This document shows, piece after piece, positions 8,363 through 17,381 of a DNA stretch of 64,000 nt; position 1 is the stretch's first letter; every line of letters begins with the position of its first letter. The notes below the pieces were generated by a model that saw nothing but the letters and a program-made list of their open reading frames with translations, was not told where the DNA came from and did not search any database. Position numbers and translations under genes: made by a program. The DNA is from Mucilaginibacter kameinonensis (GTDB lineage Bacteria; Bacteroidota; Bacteroidia; Sphingobacteriales; Sphingobacteriaceae), in NCBI RefSeq assembly GCF_003675385.1, contig NZ_RCWZ01000008.1, positions 1 to 64,000 of the forward strand. Reading direction: 5' to 3'.

Positions 8363-8932
8363 CTATTTATCTTCCCGTATCGCTTTCATGCCTTTAGTCC
8401 AGCGTACCAGTTGATCAAGCATGATCTTGGCGTTTTTATCCAGCCTTTCATCGGCAGTAAAATTATTATCCTCGTCAACAAACTGATTTAATTGAGGAAT
8501 ATTGACCATTTCGGCAAGTGCAACATTCTTTAACGAAAGCAGATCTGTTTTTAAACTCATAACCGCCCTTACACCGGCAAACGGTCCTATAGAATAGCTC
8601 ACAATGCCGCTTGGCTTATAAGCCCATTCGTGTACCAGGTATTCTATGGCATTTTTAAGTGGTGCAGGATAGCTGTAATCATATTCGGCAGTCACAAAAA
8701 TAAAAGCGTCGGCTTCTTCAATTTTAGCGCTCCACTGTTTGGTGTGTTCGTGTTCATATTGCTTAAGGGCGGGGTGAACAGGCTCGTTCATCAGGGGTAG
8801 ATTAAGCTCGCCCAGATCAACCATTTCGGCTTCAAAGCCATGATTGTTAGCCACCTCAGTTATCCATTTGGCAACAGCAGGCCCTTTACGGCCCGGACGT
8901 ACGGTAGAAGTTATTACTTTGAGTTTATACAT
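8363..8932 (-). CDS. NADPH-dependent FMN reductase family protein
   Basis: This 189-residue flavodoxin-fold protein starts MYKLKVITSTVRPGRKG, where STVRPGRKG is the FMN phosphate loop; the motif EYDYSYPAPLKNAIEYL is the flavin-contacting segment of the ArsH/ChrR/azoreductase-like group. It would reduce quinones, nitro or azo compounds, or act in redox stress. A longer frame reaches 8989, but the extra 19 residues are not family-like and the ATG at 8932 is the right start. The gene ends in a good terminator. Confidence 0.85.
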   Translation of the reverse strand: MYKLKVITSTVRPGRKGPAVAKWITEVANNHGFEAEMVDLGELNLPLMNEPVHPALKQYEHEHTKQWSAKIEEADAFIFVTAEYDYSYPAPLKNAIEYLVHEWAYKPSGIVSYSIGPFAGVRAVMSLKTDLLSLKNVALAEMVNIPQLNQFVDEDNNFTADERLDKNAKIMLDQLVRWTKGMKAIREDK

Positions 8933-9019
8933 GTTTATCAGTTTAGTTGCTGTAAATATTGGCAATTCAAGGCAACTACACCTAAACAAAAAACAAGATT
9001 GATAAAAACTTTACAAATG

Positions 9020-9853
9020 CTATTTAAGTATCAGCACCGGGTTTGTAGCGTTTATTGACAAGGCCTCGGTGATACTGCTATGGGTTAAATTATAGAAAAA
9101 GCTATGTTTGCCCGGCAAAGCGATGATCAGTTGTACAGATTGCTCTTTGGCAAAATTGAGTATCCCCCGTACAATATTTTTATCGTCCGAGTAGTGAAGC
9201 TTACACTCATAGCAATTTACAAGTTGTTTTACCGAAGCCTCAAACTCCTCTTCGCGCCCGATGTGTTTGTTTTTCGGGTCGACATAAAGCAGCATCAGTT
9301 TGGGGTTAAGCCAACTGTGCGAGGTATTAAGTCCTTGTAAAACGCCAAGCCGGGCAACGGCTTCCAGATCACAGGGCACCAACGCCTGCTCTATTTTCTG
9401 ATAATTACAATTGGGTGGAATGATCAATACTTTTACCGAACTGCTTTTTGCAATTTCGATCACCTGCTCGCCAATCATGCTTAGTTCGTGCCCCATATCG
9501 CCCCCAACAATCATCAAATCGGGATGCTGATCTTCAACTACATCATGTATGGCCCTGATAATTGGTTCGGTGCTAACTACTGTTTCGATCTCTATATTTT
9601 CATGACAGCGGTTTTTCAGTTTTTTCATGAGCTCCTTAAGCTCAACTTCAATTTTTTGCCGTTCATTTTCAATATCATCCGGGCTTATCAGCAAATAGTC
9701 TGGGGAGGGAAGGATTTGTTCATATACCGATGTGTAATAGCTTTTAAGGAGGATAATTTTCTTTACCGGCATATCACAACCAATATCGGCTGCATATTTA
9801 ATGGCGTTGGTATTGGTGTCGGAAAAATCTACGGGTATTAATATAGTTTTCAT
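9020..9853 (-). CDS. Universal stress protein with two Usp domains
   Basis: This 277-residue protein begins MKTILIPVDFSDTNTNA, the typical first strand of UspA. Two tandem Usp domains are seen, about 1-140 (ending VKVLIIPPN) and 146-277 (ending NPVLILK). The nucleotide-binding loop of domain 1 (MIVGGDMGHELSMIGE) resembles the ATP-binding G-x2-G-x9-G pattern only in part. Tandem Usp proteins of this size are common in Bacteroidetes and act in stress survival. The ATG at 9853 is preferred over the in-frame TTG at 9862. Confidence 0.85.
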   Translation of the reverse strand: MKTILIPVDFSDTNTNAIKYAADIGCDMPVKKIILLKSYYTSVYEQILPSPDYLLISPDDIENERQKIEVELKELMKKLKNRCHENIEIETVVSTEPIIRAIHDVVEDQHPDLMIVGGDMGHELSMIGEQVIEIAKSSSVKVLIIPPNCNYQKIEQALVPCDLEAVARLGVLQGLNTSHSWLNPKLMLLYVDPKNKHIGREEEFEASVKQLVNCYECKLHYSDDKNIVRGILNFAKEQSVQLIIALPGKHSFFYNLTHSSITEALSINATNPVLILK

Positions 9854-9939
9854 AACAAACAATTTAGGTACGTACGAAACCCGTGCGCTTAATGCTAAAT
9901 TTACGATTTGTTTAACTATTTTAATACATTATTTTGTTG

Positions 9940-10899
9940 TTAAAACTCCAATAAAACCTTCCCTCCTTTATCATAAGCCAAAGCCTGCCCAAACTCATCA
10001 ACCGGGTAGGTTGCCGCCGGCGAAAGCTTAAATTCGGCCCGGCCAATAGAGTGTACCAGATGGCTGATCATATGTGTTCTTTCCTCGTGCGATAAGCCTT
10101 CAACATAGCCCCTTACACCAAATCCTTTAATCATCAGGTTTTTAAAAACGACCTCGGCATTTAAATAAGATGTTGGTTTAGGATCAAGTAATCCATAAGC
10201 AATAAGGCGTCCGCCGGGAGATAATGACGAAATTATTTCGGTAGCCAGGGGACCACCAACCGCATCCACTGCGGCTTTGATCCCCTTGCCTTTAGTAAGC
10301 TCATTAATGGTTTGTTTAAGCTCCCCCGGGGCGGGAACAATTACCTGTTCGGCCTTTAGCGCCAGTAACTCTTGTTTTTGCTCTTCGTGCCGTACGGTGG
10401 CTATTACGCAAATGCCTTTCTCGGCGGCCAGTTGTATTACTATGCGCGATACTGTAGAGTGGCCTGCGGTGAGCAGTAGCCAATCGCCACTTTTAACTTT
10501 TGCTTCCTGTATTAAACCATAAGCGGTATAAGGATTGAGCGTGAGCTGAGCTGCTTTTTGTACTGGGAAAGTATCGGGTAATAATACTACATCCTGCTCA
10601 TCAACTATCACGTATTGCGCCCATGCCCCTATTTTGCTAAATGCTACAAGGCTCCCTTTGGGGATAATACTATCGTGACCAGCTTCCTCTACATAACCTG
10701 CACCTTCCAGGCCAGCTATTTGAGGTAACGCAGGTTTATAGCGATATTTCCCTTCGATGAAAAGCAGATCGGCCGGATGTATAGGGCTGGCCTTTACCCT
10801 AACAAGTAACTGGCCGGGGGCCGGTTTGGGGTAAGCCAAATGTTTTAGCTGAATTACATCAGCGGCATTGCCCGCCTGCTCAAAAACCAATGCTTTCAT
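9940..10899 (-). CDS. Zinc-independent quinone oxidoreductase-like MDR protein
   Basis: This 319-residue medium-chain dehydrogenase/reductase has the GroES-like N-terminal domain (residues 1-120: SPIHPADLLFIEGKY, LPQIAGLEGAGYV) and a Rossmann domain. The structural and catalytic zinc ligands of alcohol dehydrogenases are absent, which places it with quinone oxidoreductases or enoyl reductases using NADPH. The glycine-rich motif around 143-150 is TAGHSTVSR instead of the usual AAGGVG, so the cofactor loop is unusual. It appears monocistronic. Confidence 0.8.
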   Translation of the reverse strand: MKALVFEQAGNAADVIQLKHLAYPKPAPGQLLVRVKASPIHPADLLFIEGKYRYKPALPQIAGLEGAGYVEEAGHDSIIPKGSLVAFSKIGAWAQYVIVDEQDVVLLPDTFPVQKAAQLTLNPYTAYGLIQEAKVKSGDWLLLTAGHSTVSRIVIQLAAEKGICVIATVRHEEQKQELLALKAEQVIVPAPGELKQTINELTKGKGIKAAVDAVGGPLATEIISSLSPGGRLIAYGLLDPKPTSYLNAEVVFKNLMIKGFGVRGYVEGLSHEERTHMISHLVHSIGRAEFKLSPAATYPVDEFGQALAYDKGGKVLLEF

Positions 10900-10953
10900 A
10901 GTTGAAATACAATTTTCAGCTATGAAAGTTTGAGTTATGCCAATATACGGGGC

Positions 10954-11643
10954 CTAAAATTTATAGCCCAGCGCTATACCCAGGCTCCTGGTTTTTGTGT
11001 TTTCGTACAGATACCTGTCATTTCCCTGGATATTAGTTATCCCTAAGTTATAAACAGCGTTGATCATAAAACCGTTATTCAGGGCAAAGCCGGCAACCGC
11101 GTTCGCGCCGTAATCAAACGATTTAAAATTACTAAAGTTATCATTGCCGAATTTTGCATTAAAGGGAGGAAAATTCGGTACTCCGTATGCATAGGGTAAA
11201 GCCGGGTTAGGATCTGGTGTAAATCTACCCGATAAAATTTTGGTTATGTATGGGCCAGCGCCCATATAAAAATTGCCCCCCTGTACCGGAATATTATATA
11301 CCAGGTTAACGGGCACCTGTAAGTAATACAAATGCCATTTACCATACTGGCGGTAAACGATGTCGCCGCTTATTACATTTTCGGTGGTTTTATTTACAGA
11401 TGAATTGAAAATAACAGCGGGCTGCAAAGAAAACCGATTAAAATTGAGGCTGGCAAAAGCTCCTGCAAAATAACCGAACCCGCTTTTATCGGCCTTATCA
11501 AGCTTGATATCTGTACCGGGAGTGCGCGATAACGAAGTTGTTGCAATTCCTGCTTTAATACCAAACTGAATGGCTTTGGTTTGAGCGGATAATTTTAAGC
11601 ATGCCAATAATAACAGGAATGATAAGGTTAAAGGTAATTTCAT
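10954..11643 (-). CDS. Outer-membrane beta-barrel protein (PorT-like)
   Basis: This 229-residue protein has a signal peptide (MKLPLTLSFLLLLACLKLSAQ) and then alternating amphipathic strands ending LGIALGYKF, with an aromatic last residue as in outer-membrane barrels. FGIKAGI near the N-terminus and YFAGAFASLNF fit the PorT/outer membrane beta-barrel domain family. Function is unknown. It is not clearly linked to either neighbour. Confidence 0.75.
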   Translation of the reverse strand: MKLPLTLSFLLLLACLKLSAQTKAIQFGIKAGIATTSLSRTPGTDIKLDKADKSGFGYFAGAFASLNFNRFSLQPAVIFNSSVNKTTENVISGDIVYRQYGKWHLYYLQVPVNLVYNIPVQGGNFYMGAGPYITKILSGRFTPDPNPALPYAYGVPNFPPFNAKFGNDNFSNFKSFDYGANAVAGFALNNGFMINAVYNLGITNIQGNDRYLYENTKTRSLGIALGYKF

Positions 11644-11845
11644 ATTTGTGTAAGTTTGGTTTGTATACGGATAATACGGGCATACACAAAAGAATGCTAC
11701 ACCTGATTTGAGTTTTTTTGTCTCCCCTGGGCCTCTCGGTGTTTAAGTTAACCTGCAAAATTAATAGTCAAATGTCTATTGCCAGTGGAGTAATCAGTAT
11801 AAGTTGAACCCCTCTGGGGTTCGGATAAGGGCGAGGAAACATCAT

Positions 11846-11994
11846 TTCTACAAACCTTTTCCCCCTCCGGGGGATTTTTACAATTTAATAAAGATCATGT
11901 TAGTTTTAGATGCTTTGAAAGACAGATGCACCAGAGGTGCAAAAGGTTTGTAGCATAAAAAATATAGAAATATCCTTTGCCCCAGAGGGGCAAA
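11846..11994. repeat. Cluster of REP-like palindromes in opposite orientation
   Basis: Three related units occur: TCTACAAACCTTTTCCCCCTCCGGGGG (shown by core CCCCCTCCGGGGG) at 11846-11873; a reverse-orientation copy at 11927-11953 with TGCACC-aga-GGTGCA; and TTTGCCCC-aga-GGGGCAAA at 11976-11994. They belong to the family at 431-550. Together with a further hairpin (CCTCAGG/CCTGAGG, about 12028-12074) they occupy the 11644-12099 gap, in which I see no gene. Confidence 0.65.
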
Positions 11995-12099
11995 ACAAGA
12001 CGCCTTGCTCATCAAACGACAAAGCACTTATGTCTCCTCAGGATCCTTTCCGAGAGACCCTGAGGGTACATAAGCCTTTCCTGTTAATGATTATCGCTT

Positions 12100-14520
12100 T
12101 TAAAACTTGATACTCACGCTCAAAGTTCCGCGGGTTAGATTTTGCGGAGCCAAACGGAACGACCAGTATTTTTCGTTGGTAAGGTTATCCAGTTTAAAGC
12201 CTACGCGGTATTTAGGCTGATCGTAAAATACCGTAGCATCAACTGTAGTATATGACGGTATAGTAAACTTGAATGTTTGCGTATTGGTTTGGTACGAATC
12301 GCTGCCGTAATTGCCACCCACACCAAAACCTAAACCCTGAACGCTGCCATGCATAATACGGTAACTCATCCATAAATTGGCCAACCTGGCCGGGCCGGAA
12401 TTAGCCGGGCGTAAACCCTGAACTGAAGCAGCGCCGTTAGTTATTTTGCTATCATTATAAGCAAAACCGGCGACAATGTTAAAGCCACTAAACGGATTGG
12501 CTATAACTTCGGCTTCAATACCTTTGCTCAATTGTGTACCTGCTTGTGTTATAAAACCAGGGTGCTCCAAATCGTCCATGATGGTATTGGTTACATTAAT
12601 ATTATAGTAACTTACAGTTGAACTTATTTTATGATCCCAGGCATCAACCTTTACACCGCCTTCCCATTGGTTGGCATACTGAGGCTTGAAAGTTGAATTA
12701 TCAAAGGCCGTGGCAGTAGGCGTAGCATTATTAAACCCATTCATGTAGTTACCAAATAATGAGATCTGGTCTTTAACTAACTGGTAAACCAAGCCAAATT
12801 TTGGCGATAATGCCGTTTGGCTAAAATTGCCTGTAGTTTTACCATTGGCCGGGGTATAAGCGCCTTTGTTTACAAACCTATCTATCCTGAGGCTGGCCAT
12901 CGCGTTCAATCTTTCGGTAATATTAAACACATCCGAAACATAAGCCGCGTATGAACTTTGGTTATTTTGCACGTACGAATTGGCGTTGGGAGCTAAAGCC
13001 GCTACCAGCGACGATATTTTATCAACATTAAAGTTATTGTAAGCAGCGCCAGGGTTTTTATAGCTCATACCAGGCAGGGTAACTGTATAGTTTGTCCAAT
13101 TGCTTCTTTGGTTATAATATTCCAGACCGGCAACTATACGGTTACGAAAATAACCGATCTTAAAATCGCCGATAAAGTTTTGCTGAACATTGGTGATATA
13201 ATAAGGATAATCCTGGCTAATGGCCTGCTGCTTAATCAGGGTATCGGCAAGACTTAACTGCGTAACATAACCTTTGGTAGAGGAATAGGTTTTGTTGAAC
13301 ATGGTTTGCGATTTCCAGTGATCCGAAATTTTATAGTTGATCAGCGAGTAAAGATCAATCTGCCTACTCAGATAATCAACACTGTTGTTAGCGAATGAGC
13401 GTTTATAATCGATACCGAGATCTTTGATATTATAAATTTTCCCTTTGGCATCCGGAGCAAGCCTGTATGCCGATGTAGCATTTGAATTACCTATTTCAGC
13501 ATCTACATCAACAGTTAAGCGGTCGTTAACGATGTAAGTGATACTTGGGGCAACAAAAATACTGCGATTAAAACCAGCATCCTGGAAACTATGCTCATTA
13601 TGCAACGCGGCGTTCACGCGAAACAACACCGTTTTATCTTTATTCAAAGGCATATTAACATCCGCGGTAAGGCGGTTAAGGTCAAAGCTGCCGGTTTGAT
13701 AGGCAATTTCGGTGCGTGGCGTTTCATTAGGTTGTTTGGTAACACGGTTAAATAAACCGCCAAATGATGCCAGGCTGCTGTTGTACAATGTACCGGTCGG
13801 GCCTTTTATAGCTTCAATCTTTTCGATGTCGGCTGGGTCAATGCTGTTAAAATTGTAACCAGCAACACTGTTACGGATAAAGTTACCGGTAACAAAACCG
13901 CGTGATAATAAGGTTGTGCGCCCGTTGTTGTAAACCAAAGGAACACCGGTACCCGGGATGTTTTTAAAACCATCTACATAACTGGTTACAACCTGCTCTT
14001 TCATCAGCTCGCTGGTCACTACGCTATATACCTGCGGGTTCTCAAGGTTTTTTAACGGCAAACGGGCAACATCTTCAGTCTCCTTTTTCAGGAATTTGTT
14101 GTGTTTTGCGCTTTTTACGTAAACCTCCTGCAAGTCTTTTGCGCCCTCGGATAAAACAAAGTTCACGGTGGTGGTTTCGCCCGCGGTAACGGTAATCTGT
14201 TTGGTTTGGGTTTGCAGACCGATAAAGCTGGCAACAATGGTGTAGGTGCCTGTCGGAACATTTTTAATGGTGAAATGCCCGGTTTGCCCGGCGGTGGCAC
14301 CAAACTGCGCATTGGTTAAAACTACATTCACAAACTCGGCAGCTTTACCGTCAGCTGTTTTTACGGTACCTTTTATTGAACCGGTAGTTGTTTGAGCTTT
14401 TACATTGTTACCCAACAGCAAAATCATCAGCAGACAGGTAAAAGCTTTAAAGAAATTATTTTTAACGTTTATTACGGCAGACTTGCCAAACGCGCAAATA
14501 GGGGTAATTGTAAAACGCAT
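12100..14520 (-). CDS. TonB-dependent siderophore-type receptor
   Basis: This 806-residue outer-membrane receptor imports an iron chelate or similar ligand with energy from TonB-ExbBD. It has a long signal region (hydrophobic core about 24-40, ending VKAQ), a carboxypeptidase-like regulatory domain (about 45-130), a plug (about 140-270, including RGFVTGNFIRNSVAGYNFNS and IEAIKGPTGTLYN) and a 22-strand barrel ending LTRGTLSVSIKF. The plug with DIEKIEAIKGPTGTLYNSS resembles FecA/FhuA-like siderophore receptors more than SusC, and no SusD follows. A perfect promoter lies upstream (14612-14642). Confidence 0.88.
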   Translation of the reverse strand: MRFTITPICAFGKSAVINVKNNFFKAFTCLLMILLLGNNVKAQTTTGSIKGTVKTADGKAAEFVNVVLTNAQFGATAGQTGHFTIKNVPTGTYTIVASFIGLQTQTKQITVTAGETTTVNFVLSEGAKDLQEVYVKSAKHNKFLKKETEDVARLPLKNLENPQVYSVVTSELMKEQVVTSYVDGFKNIPGTGVPLVYNNGRTTLLSRGFVTGNFIRNSVAGYNFNSIDPADIEKIEAIKGPTGTLYNSSLASFGGLFNRVTKQPNETPRTEIAYQTGSFDLNRLTADVNMPLNKDKTVLFRVNAALHNEHSFQDAGFNRSIFVAPSITYIVNDRLTVDVDAEIGNSNATSAYRLAPDAKGKIYNIKDLGIDYKRSFANNSVDYLSRQIDLYSLINYKISDHWKSQTMFNKTYSSTKGYVTQLSLADTLIKQQAISQDYPYYITNVQQNFIGDFKIGYFRNRIVAGLEYYNQRSNWTNYTVTLPGMSYKNPGAAYNNFNVDKISSLVAALAPNANSYVQNNQSSYAAYVSDVFNITERLNAMASLRIDRFVNKGAYTPANGKTTGNFSQTALSPKFGLVYQLVKDQISLFGNYMNGFNNATPTATAFDNSTFKPQYANQWEGGVKVDAWDHKISSTVSYYNINVTNTIMDDLEHPGFITQAGTQLSKGIEAEVIANPFSGFNIVAGFAYNDSKITNGAASVQGLRPANSGPARLANLWMSYRIMHGSVQGLGFGVGGNYGSDSYQTNTQTFKFTIPSYTTVDATVFYDQPKYRVGFKLDNLTNEKYWSFRLAPQNLTRGTLSVSIKF

Positions 14521-14611
14521 ATTTTACTTAAATAATAAATTGATTAAAGGATCAGCATTAATTGAATCCCGGCCATGAAGTTTTGGCGACCAGCAAGCCC
14601 GGATTCGGGCG

Positions 14612-14642
14612 CAAAGGTATGTTTATTTAGATTAATTACAAA
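14612..14642 (-). promoter_or_regulatory. Promoter of the siderophore receptor gene
   Basis: Minus-strand TTTG (14642-14639), 19 nt, then TACCTTTG (14619-14612), is a full match to the Bacteroidetes promoter. The predicted start is near 14605, giving a leader of about 85 nt. No clear Fur box was found. The rest of the 14521-14857 gap shows no gene. Confidence 0.75.
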
Positions 14643-14857
14643 TAAGGTTTTAAAATAGTAGTTATTTAACTGATAAAGAGAACCTAACAATTAAACAGAA
14701 TGGTAACCGTAAATCATTAAAATACTGTAAAATTAACCTGTTATTTAAAATTGAGTAAAAGCGAGGCTTTTATTTGCTTTACCCTCCCGGATGGGAAAGT
14801 TTAAGAAGAGAGTGGCTGTTTGCCGGTAAGGCTATTAGAGGCTGGGAGCTCCAACTA

Positions 14858-15496
14858 TCAATCTATACCAACCCGCTTATTCAAAGCGTCATTGGTTGTT
14901 TTGTAAAACCGTTCAAGGGGTATTTCCAGTTCATGAAGTCTGCCGGTATCCAGCGATTGTTTTTGTTGCTTTACAAAACCGGTAATATCCTCAATGCGGG
15001 AAATTTGCTTTTTGCCGAAGTTTTCAAGCATCTCCCCTTTTAATCCTAATTGTATTGCCCGGCGTTCCTGTTTACGTCCGTAAGGGTCATGATCCGGATC
15101 CCATTGCAGGCGTACTTCTTTATCAGCTAAATCGGCCCGCCATTGCTCGTGGCTGTCATGATATTTGGGATTAAAGGACGAGATCGCGGCCTCATTTAAT
15201 ATAGCCTCGAAATCTTTTTTCTGGATCCACAAAGCCAGTACACTTTCCTGGTTTTCTTTTTCGGCCCAGCCGCAGCGGTACATCATCCATAAAAAATTGG
15301 GCTTAATCCACGACATGCGGTTGTAGCTGTATTCGCTTCCACCCAAAAATTGATTTTCGACGGCGAACCTCGAGATGCTCTTTTTGTAGGCCTGGTAAAC
15401 TACAATCTCCTGATCTGTTTGATGGGCAAGGATGTGTTGCCCTGTTTTGGGCCAATGTTCAAGGCCCTGATTGTAAAATTCTGTTATAATATTCAT
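14858..15496 (-). CDS. DUF4291 protein
   Basis: This 212-residue protein fits the DUF4291 family: an early IVVYQAYKKSISRFAVE, the hallmark MSWIKPNFLWMMYRCGW, and RLQWDPDHDPYGRKQERRAIQLG. The family is soluble and widespread; its function is not established as far as I know. It stands alone between the siderophore receptor and the palindromic element at 15588. The frame is complete with an ATG at 15496. Confidence 0.8.
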   Translation of the reverse strand: MNIITEFYNQGLEHWPKTGQHILAHQTDQEIVVYQAYKKSISRFAVENQFLGGSEYSYNRMSWIKPNFLWMMYRCGWAEKENQESVLALWIQKKDFEAILNEAAISSFNPKYHDSHEQWRADLADKEVRLQWDPDHDPYGRKQERRAIQLGLKGEMLENFGKKQISRIEDITGFVKQQKQSLDTGRLHELEIPLERFYKTTNDALNKRVGID

Positions 15497-15587
15497 ACTA
15501 TAATATAACGAATTTTCAGGACAATATCAAGAGGCTCTTTTAGATACGTTTAGAATTGATGAATATCGTTTACAAATAGATAAATTT

Positions 15588-15720
15588 CATTGCCGTTGGT
15601 TTTAACCAACGGAGTAATAGATAGCGATGAGAGAGCTTCAGCCCAAATCCACTTGCACAATTGGGCTAAAGCCAGGATTTTTCATTATTCTTCACCGTTG
15701 GTTAAAACCAACGGTGAAGA
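15588..15720. repeat. Three-hairpin intergenic element, copy 1
   Basis: Hairpin A (15593-15612) has stem CCGTTGGTT/AACCAACGG. Hairpin B pairs AGCCCAA (15640-15646) with TTGGGCT (15661-15667), extendable by GCTT/AAGC. Hairpin C (15691-15718) has a 13-bp stem TTCACCGTTGGTT/AACCAACGGTGAA. A and C cores are exact reverse complements, so the element can also fold as one long arm. A second copy with changed but still pairing stems lies at 50305-50433. Confidence 0.75.
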
Positions 15721-15759
15721 ATATTTTGTAAGAATAAACAGTTCTTACAGATGGGGAAA

Positions 15760-16635
15760 TTATACCTTACCTGGAAAGCTTTCGCTGCCCCGCATATAGC
15801 TTCCCAAACGTTTAAGCAAGTAGGTAGCCTTTATCAGCAGGGTTTTATCGGCAACAAAATCGCTGATATCATCGGCTTTATTCATTAGCTCCTGTTTGTA
15901 CACATCTTTAAAATCAAAATAATTGAGTGAAAACTTCCATTTATCAGTTAAAAATGAAAAAACCTCGCTGTCATTTTCAAGCAGTTGGGAATAGTTTATC
16001 ACCAGGTAATCATCTGGCTGAAGTTTTTTGAGCGAGTTCAGGATGGCTTCATTATAACTGATCCATACTTTTAAATAGTTTTCGGCATGGTCATGGTAAA
16101 ATGCCTTAAGTCGCCTGGCCCGCCTGACATGAACCCAAACCAATCGTTGAATATATTTACGGGCCATGTATTTTTTATCAACGTAAACAAAATCGCGCCT
16201 GAGCAGTGAGGTAACCACCGACTGATAGTTACGCAAAATCACCAGGTACCTGGCGCCGGGCAGCAACTTGGCGTAGGTATCCAGAAACAAACAGGTACGC
16301 GGGTCTTTCCAGGCCCATTGTTCATAAAGCTGTTGTTTAATACCGATAACCGCTTTCAGCTTTTCCAACTGGTAAAGCGGGATCTCAATATCTTTCTTGT
16401 CAATCAGCCCCGATGTTTCCAGGCTGTTACGATCAAGGATCTCTTCATGCAGCTTCAAAAACTCCATATCCTCAAAGTGCCCGTCAACATTGCCTGTACC
16501 GCTACCGCAAAGGCGCTCGCCAATTTGCAGCCCGCAACGGCTAAGCCAATTTGTTACAAGCGATGTCCCTGAACGGTGCATGCCGGCAATAATTAATGTT
16601 TGCCTCGGTGTGAACTTGACTGTAGTATTGATCAT
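15760..16635 (-). CDS. Sulfotransferase family protein
   Basis: This 291-residue protein has the PAPS 5'-phosphosulphate loop GMHRSGTSL (18-26) and the second PAPS-contacting region KDPRTCLFLDTYAKLLPGARYLVILRN (in part), as in glycan and peptide sulfotransferases. It lacks a signal peptide or transmembrane anchor, so the acceptor is cytoplasmic or a membrane precursor facing inside. It starts 7 nt after the APS kinase stop, so PAPS supply and use are coupled in one operon. The acceptor is unknown; a surface glycan is plausible. Confidence 0.8.
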   Translation of the reverse strand: MINTTVKFTPRQTLIIAGMHRSGTSLVTNWLSRCGLQIGERLCGSGTGNVDGHFEDMEFLKLHEEILDRNSLETSGLIDKKDIEIPLYQLEKLKAVIGIKQQLYEQWAWKDPRTCLFLDTYAKLLPGARYLVILRNYQSVVTSLLRRDFVYVDKKYMARKYIQRLVWVHVRRARRLKAFYHDHAENYLKVWISYNEAILNSLKKLQPDDYLVINYSQLLENDSEVFSFLTDKWKFSLNYFDFKDVYKQELMNKADDISDFVADKTLLIKATYLLKRLGSYMRGSESFPGKV

Positions 16636-16642
16636 GGTTTAG

Positions 16643-17206
16643 TTAATAGCGACCGGTTTGGTATAGTTGTTTGATTTGCGCCTGCTGATAGTTTTCAAGA
16701 ATAAAACCAGCCAATATTTCTGTAGCATCTCCCTGTTTTGTAATATGAGTGTTGATATACAAATCGGGCGACGACGGGATTTGGAAAGGATCATTAACGC
16801 CGCTCAAATTAGTTACCTTATCAGGATGCCCTTCGGGTAACAGCGCGCGTTTATAAAGGCCTTTGGTATCTCTTTGCATCAGCGTTTTAACAGGGCAATC
16901 AATATGTATAAGCTTGACATCAGGGTATGTGGCTATCAGTTCCCGGCGGATAACATCATAGGGATTTATAGCACTGATAATAGTTACTACGCCATGTCCG
17001 GATAATTTACCGGCGATGAAGCCAAGCCTGCGGATGTTTTCGAAACGATCTTCCTTAGTATAACCTAAATTAGGAAACAGCTTTTGGCGATATACGTCGG
17101 CATCAATAATTTCAACCGGAACATCAGTATCAGATAGTCGTATTTTGACATTTTGAGCAAGGGTAGTTTTACCCGATCCGGATAAACCGCAAAGCAGAAT
17201 AATCAT
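16643..17206 (-). CDS. cysC: Adenylylsulfate kinase (APS kinase)
   Basis: This 187-residue kinase phosphorylates APS to PAPS. The Walker A is GLSGSGKTT (7-15); DADVYRQKLFPNLGYTKEDR gives the APS-binding Asp and Arg, and the lid contains KGLYKRALLPEG. This matches CysC, though at the C-terminus TGRY replaces the usual ending. No sulphate-assimilation genes (cysD, cysN, cysH) are here; the partner is the sulfotransferase 7 nt downstream. Two 12-mer operator-like sites lie upstream at 17303-17335. Confidence 0.85.
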   Translation of the reverse strand: MIILLCGLSGSGKTTLAQNVKIRLSDTDVPVEIIDADVYRQKLFPNLGYTKEDRFENIRRLGFIAGKLSGHGVVTIISAINPYDVIRRELIATYPDVKLIHIDCPVKTLMQRDTKGLYKRALLPEGHPDKVTNLSGVNDPFQIPSSPDLYINTHITKQGDATEILAGFILENYQQAQIKQLYQTGRY

Positions 17207-17300
17207 AAGGTGGTGTGTTAAGCGTTAAATAATAATCGTTGTTTAACCCGTTATTGTAGGCTTAACGCAAATATTTCAAGCGAAATTGCCGTTAACACTT

Positions 17301-17335
17301 TGTGTATCGATACACAGGTATATTGTATCGATGAA
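17301..17335 (-). promoter_or_regulatory. Two operator-like sites upstream of cysC
   Basis: The perfect 16-nt palindrome TGTGTATCGATACACA (17301-17316) contains the 12-mer TGTATCGATACA (17303-17314). A second partly matching 12-mer TGTATCGATGAA starts at 17324, exactly 21 nt after the first, which puts both on the same face of the helix. They lie about 100 nt upstream of the cysC ATG. A dimeric repressor or activator site is inferred; the factor is unknown. Confidence 0.5.
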
Positions 17336-17381
17336 CCGGTAAATGACGTAGACGGAGAGAAAGGAAAAAGCCTGGCAGCAA

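Noticed and set aside
9488..9841. A 117-residue plus-strand frame inside the Usp gene
   Set aside because: The minus-strand Usp protein is clear in both domains; this is an antisense shadow.
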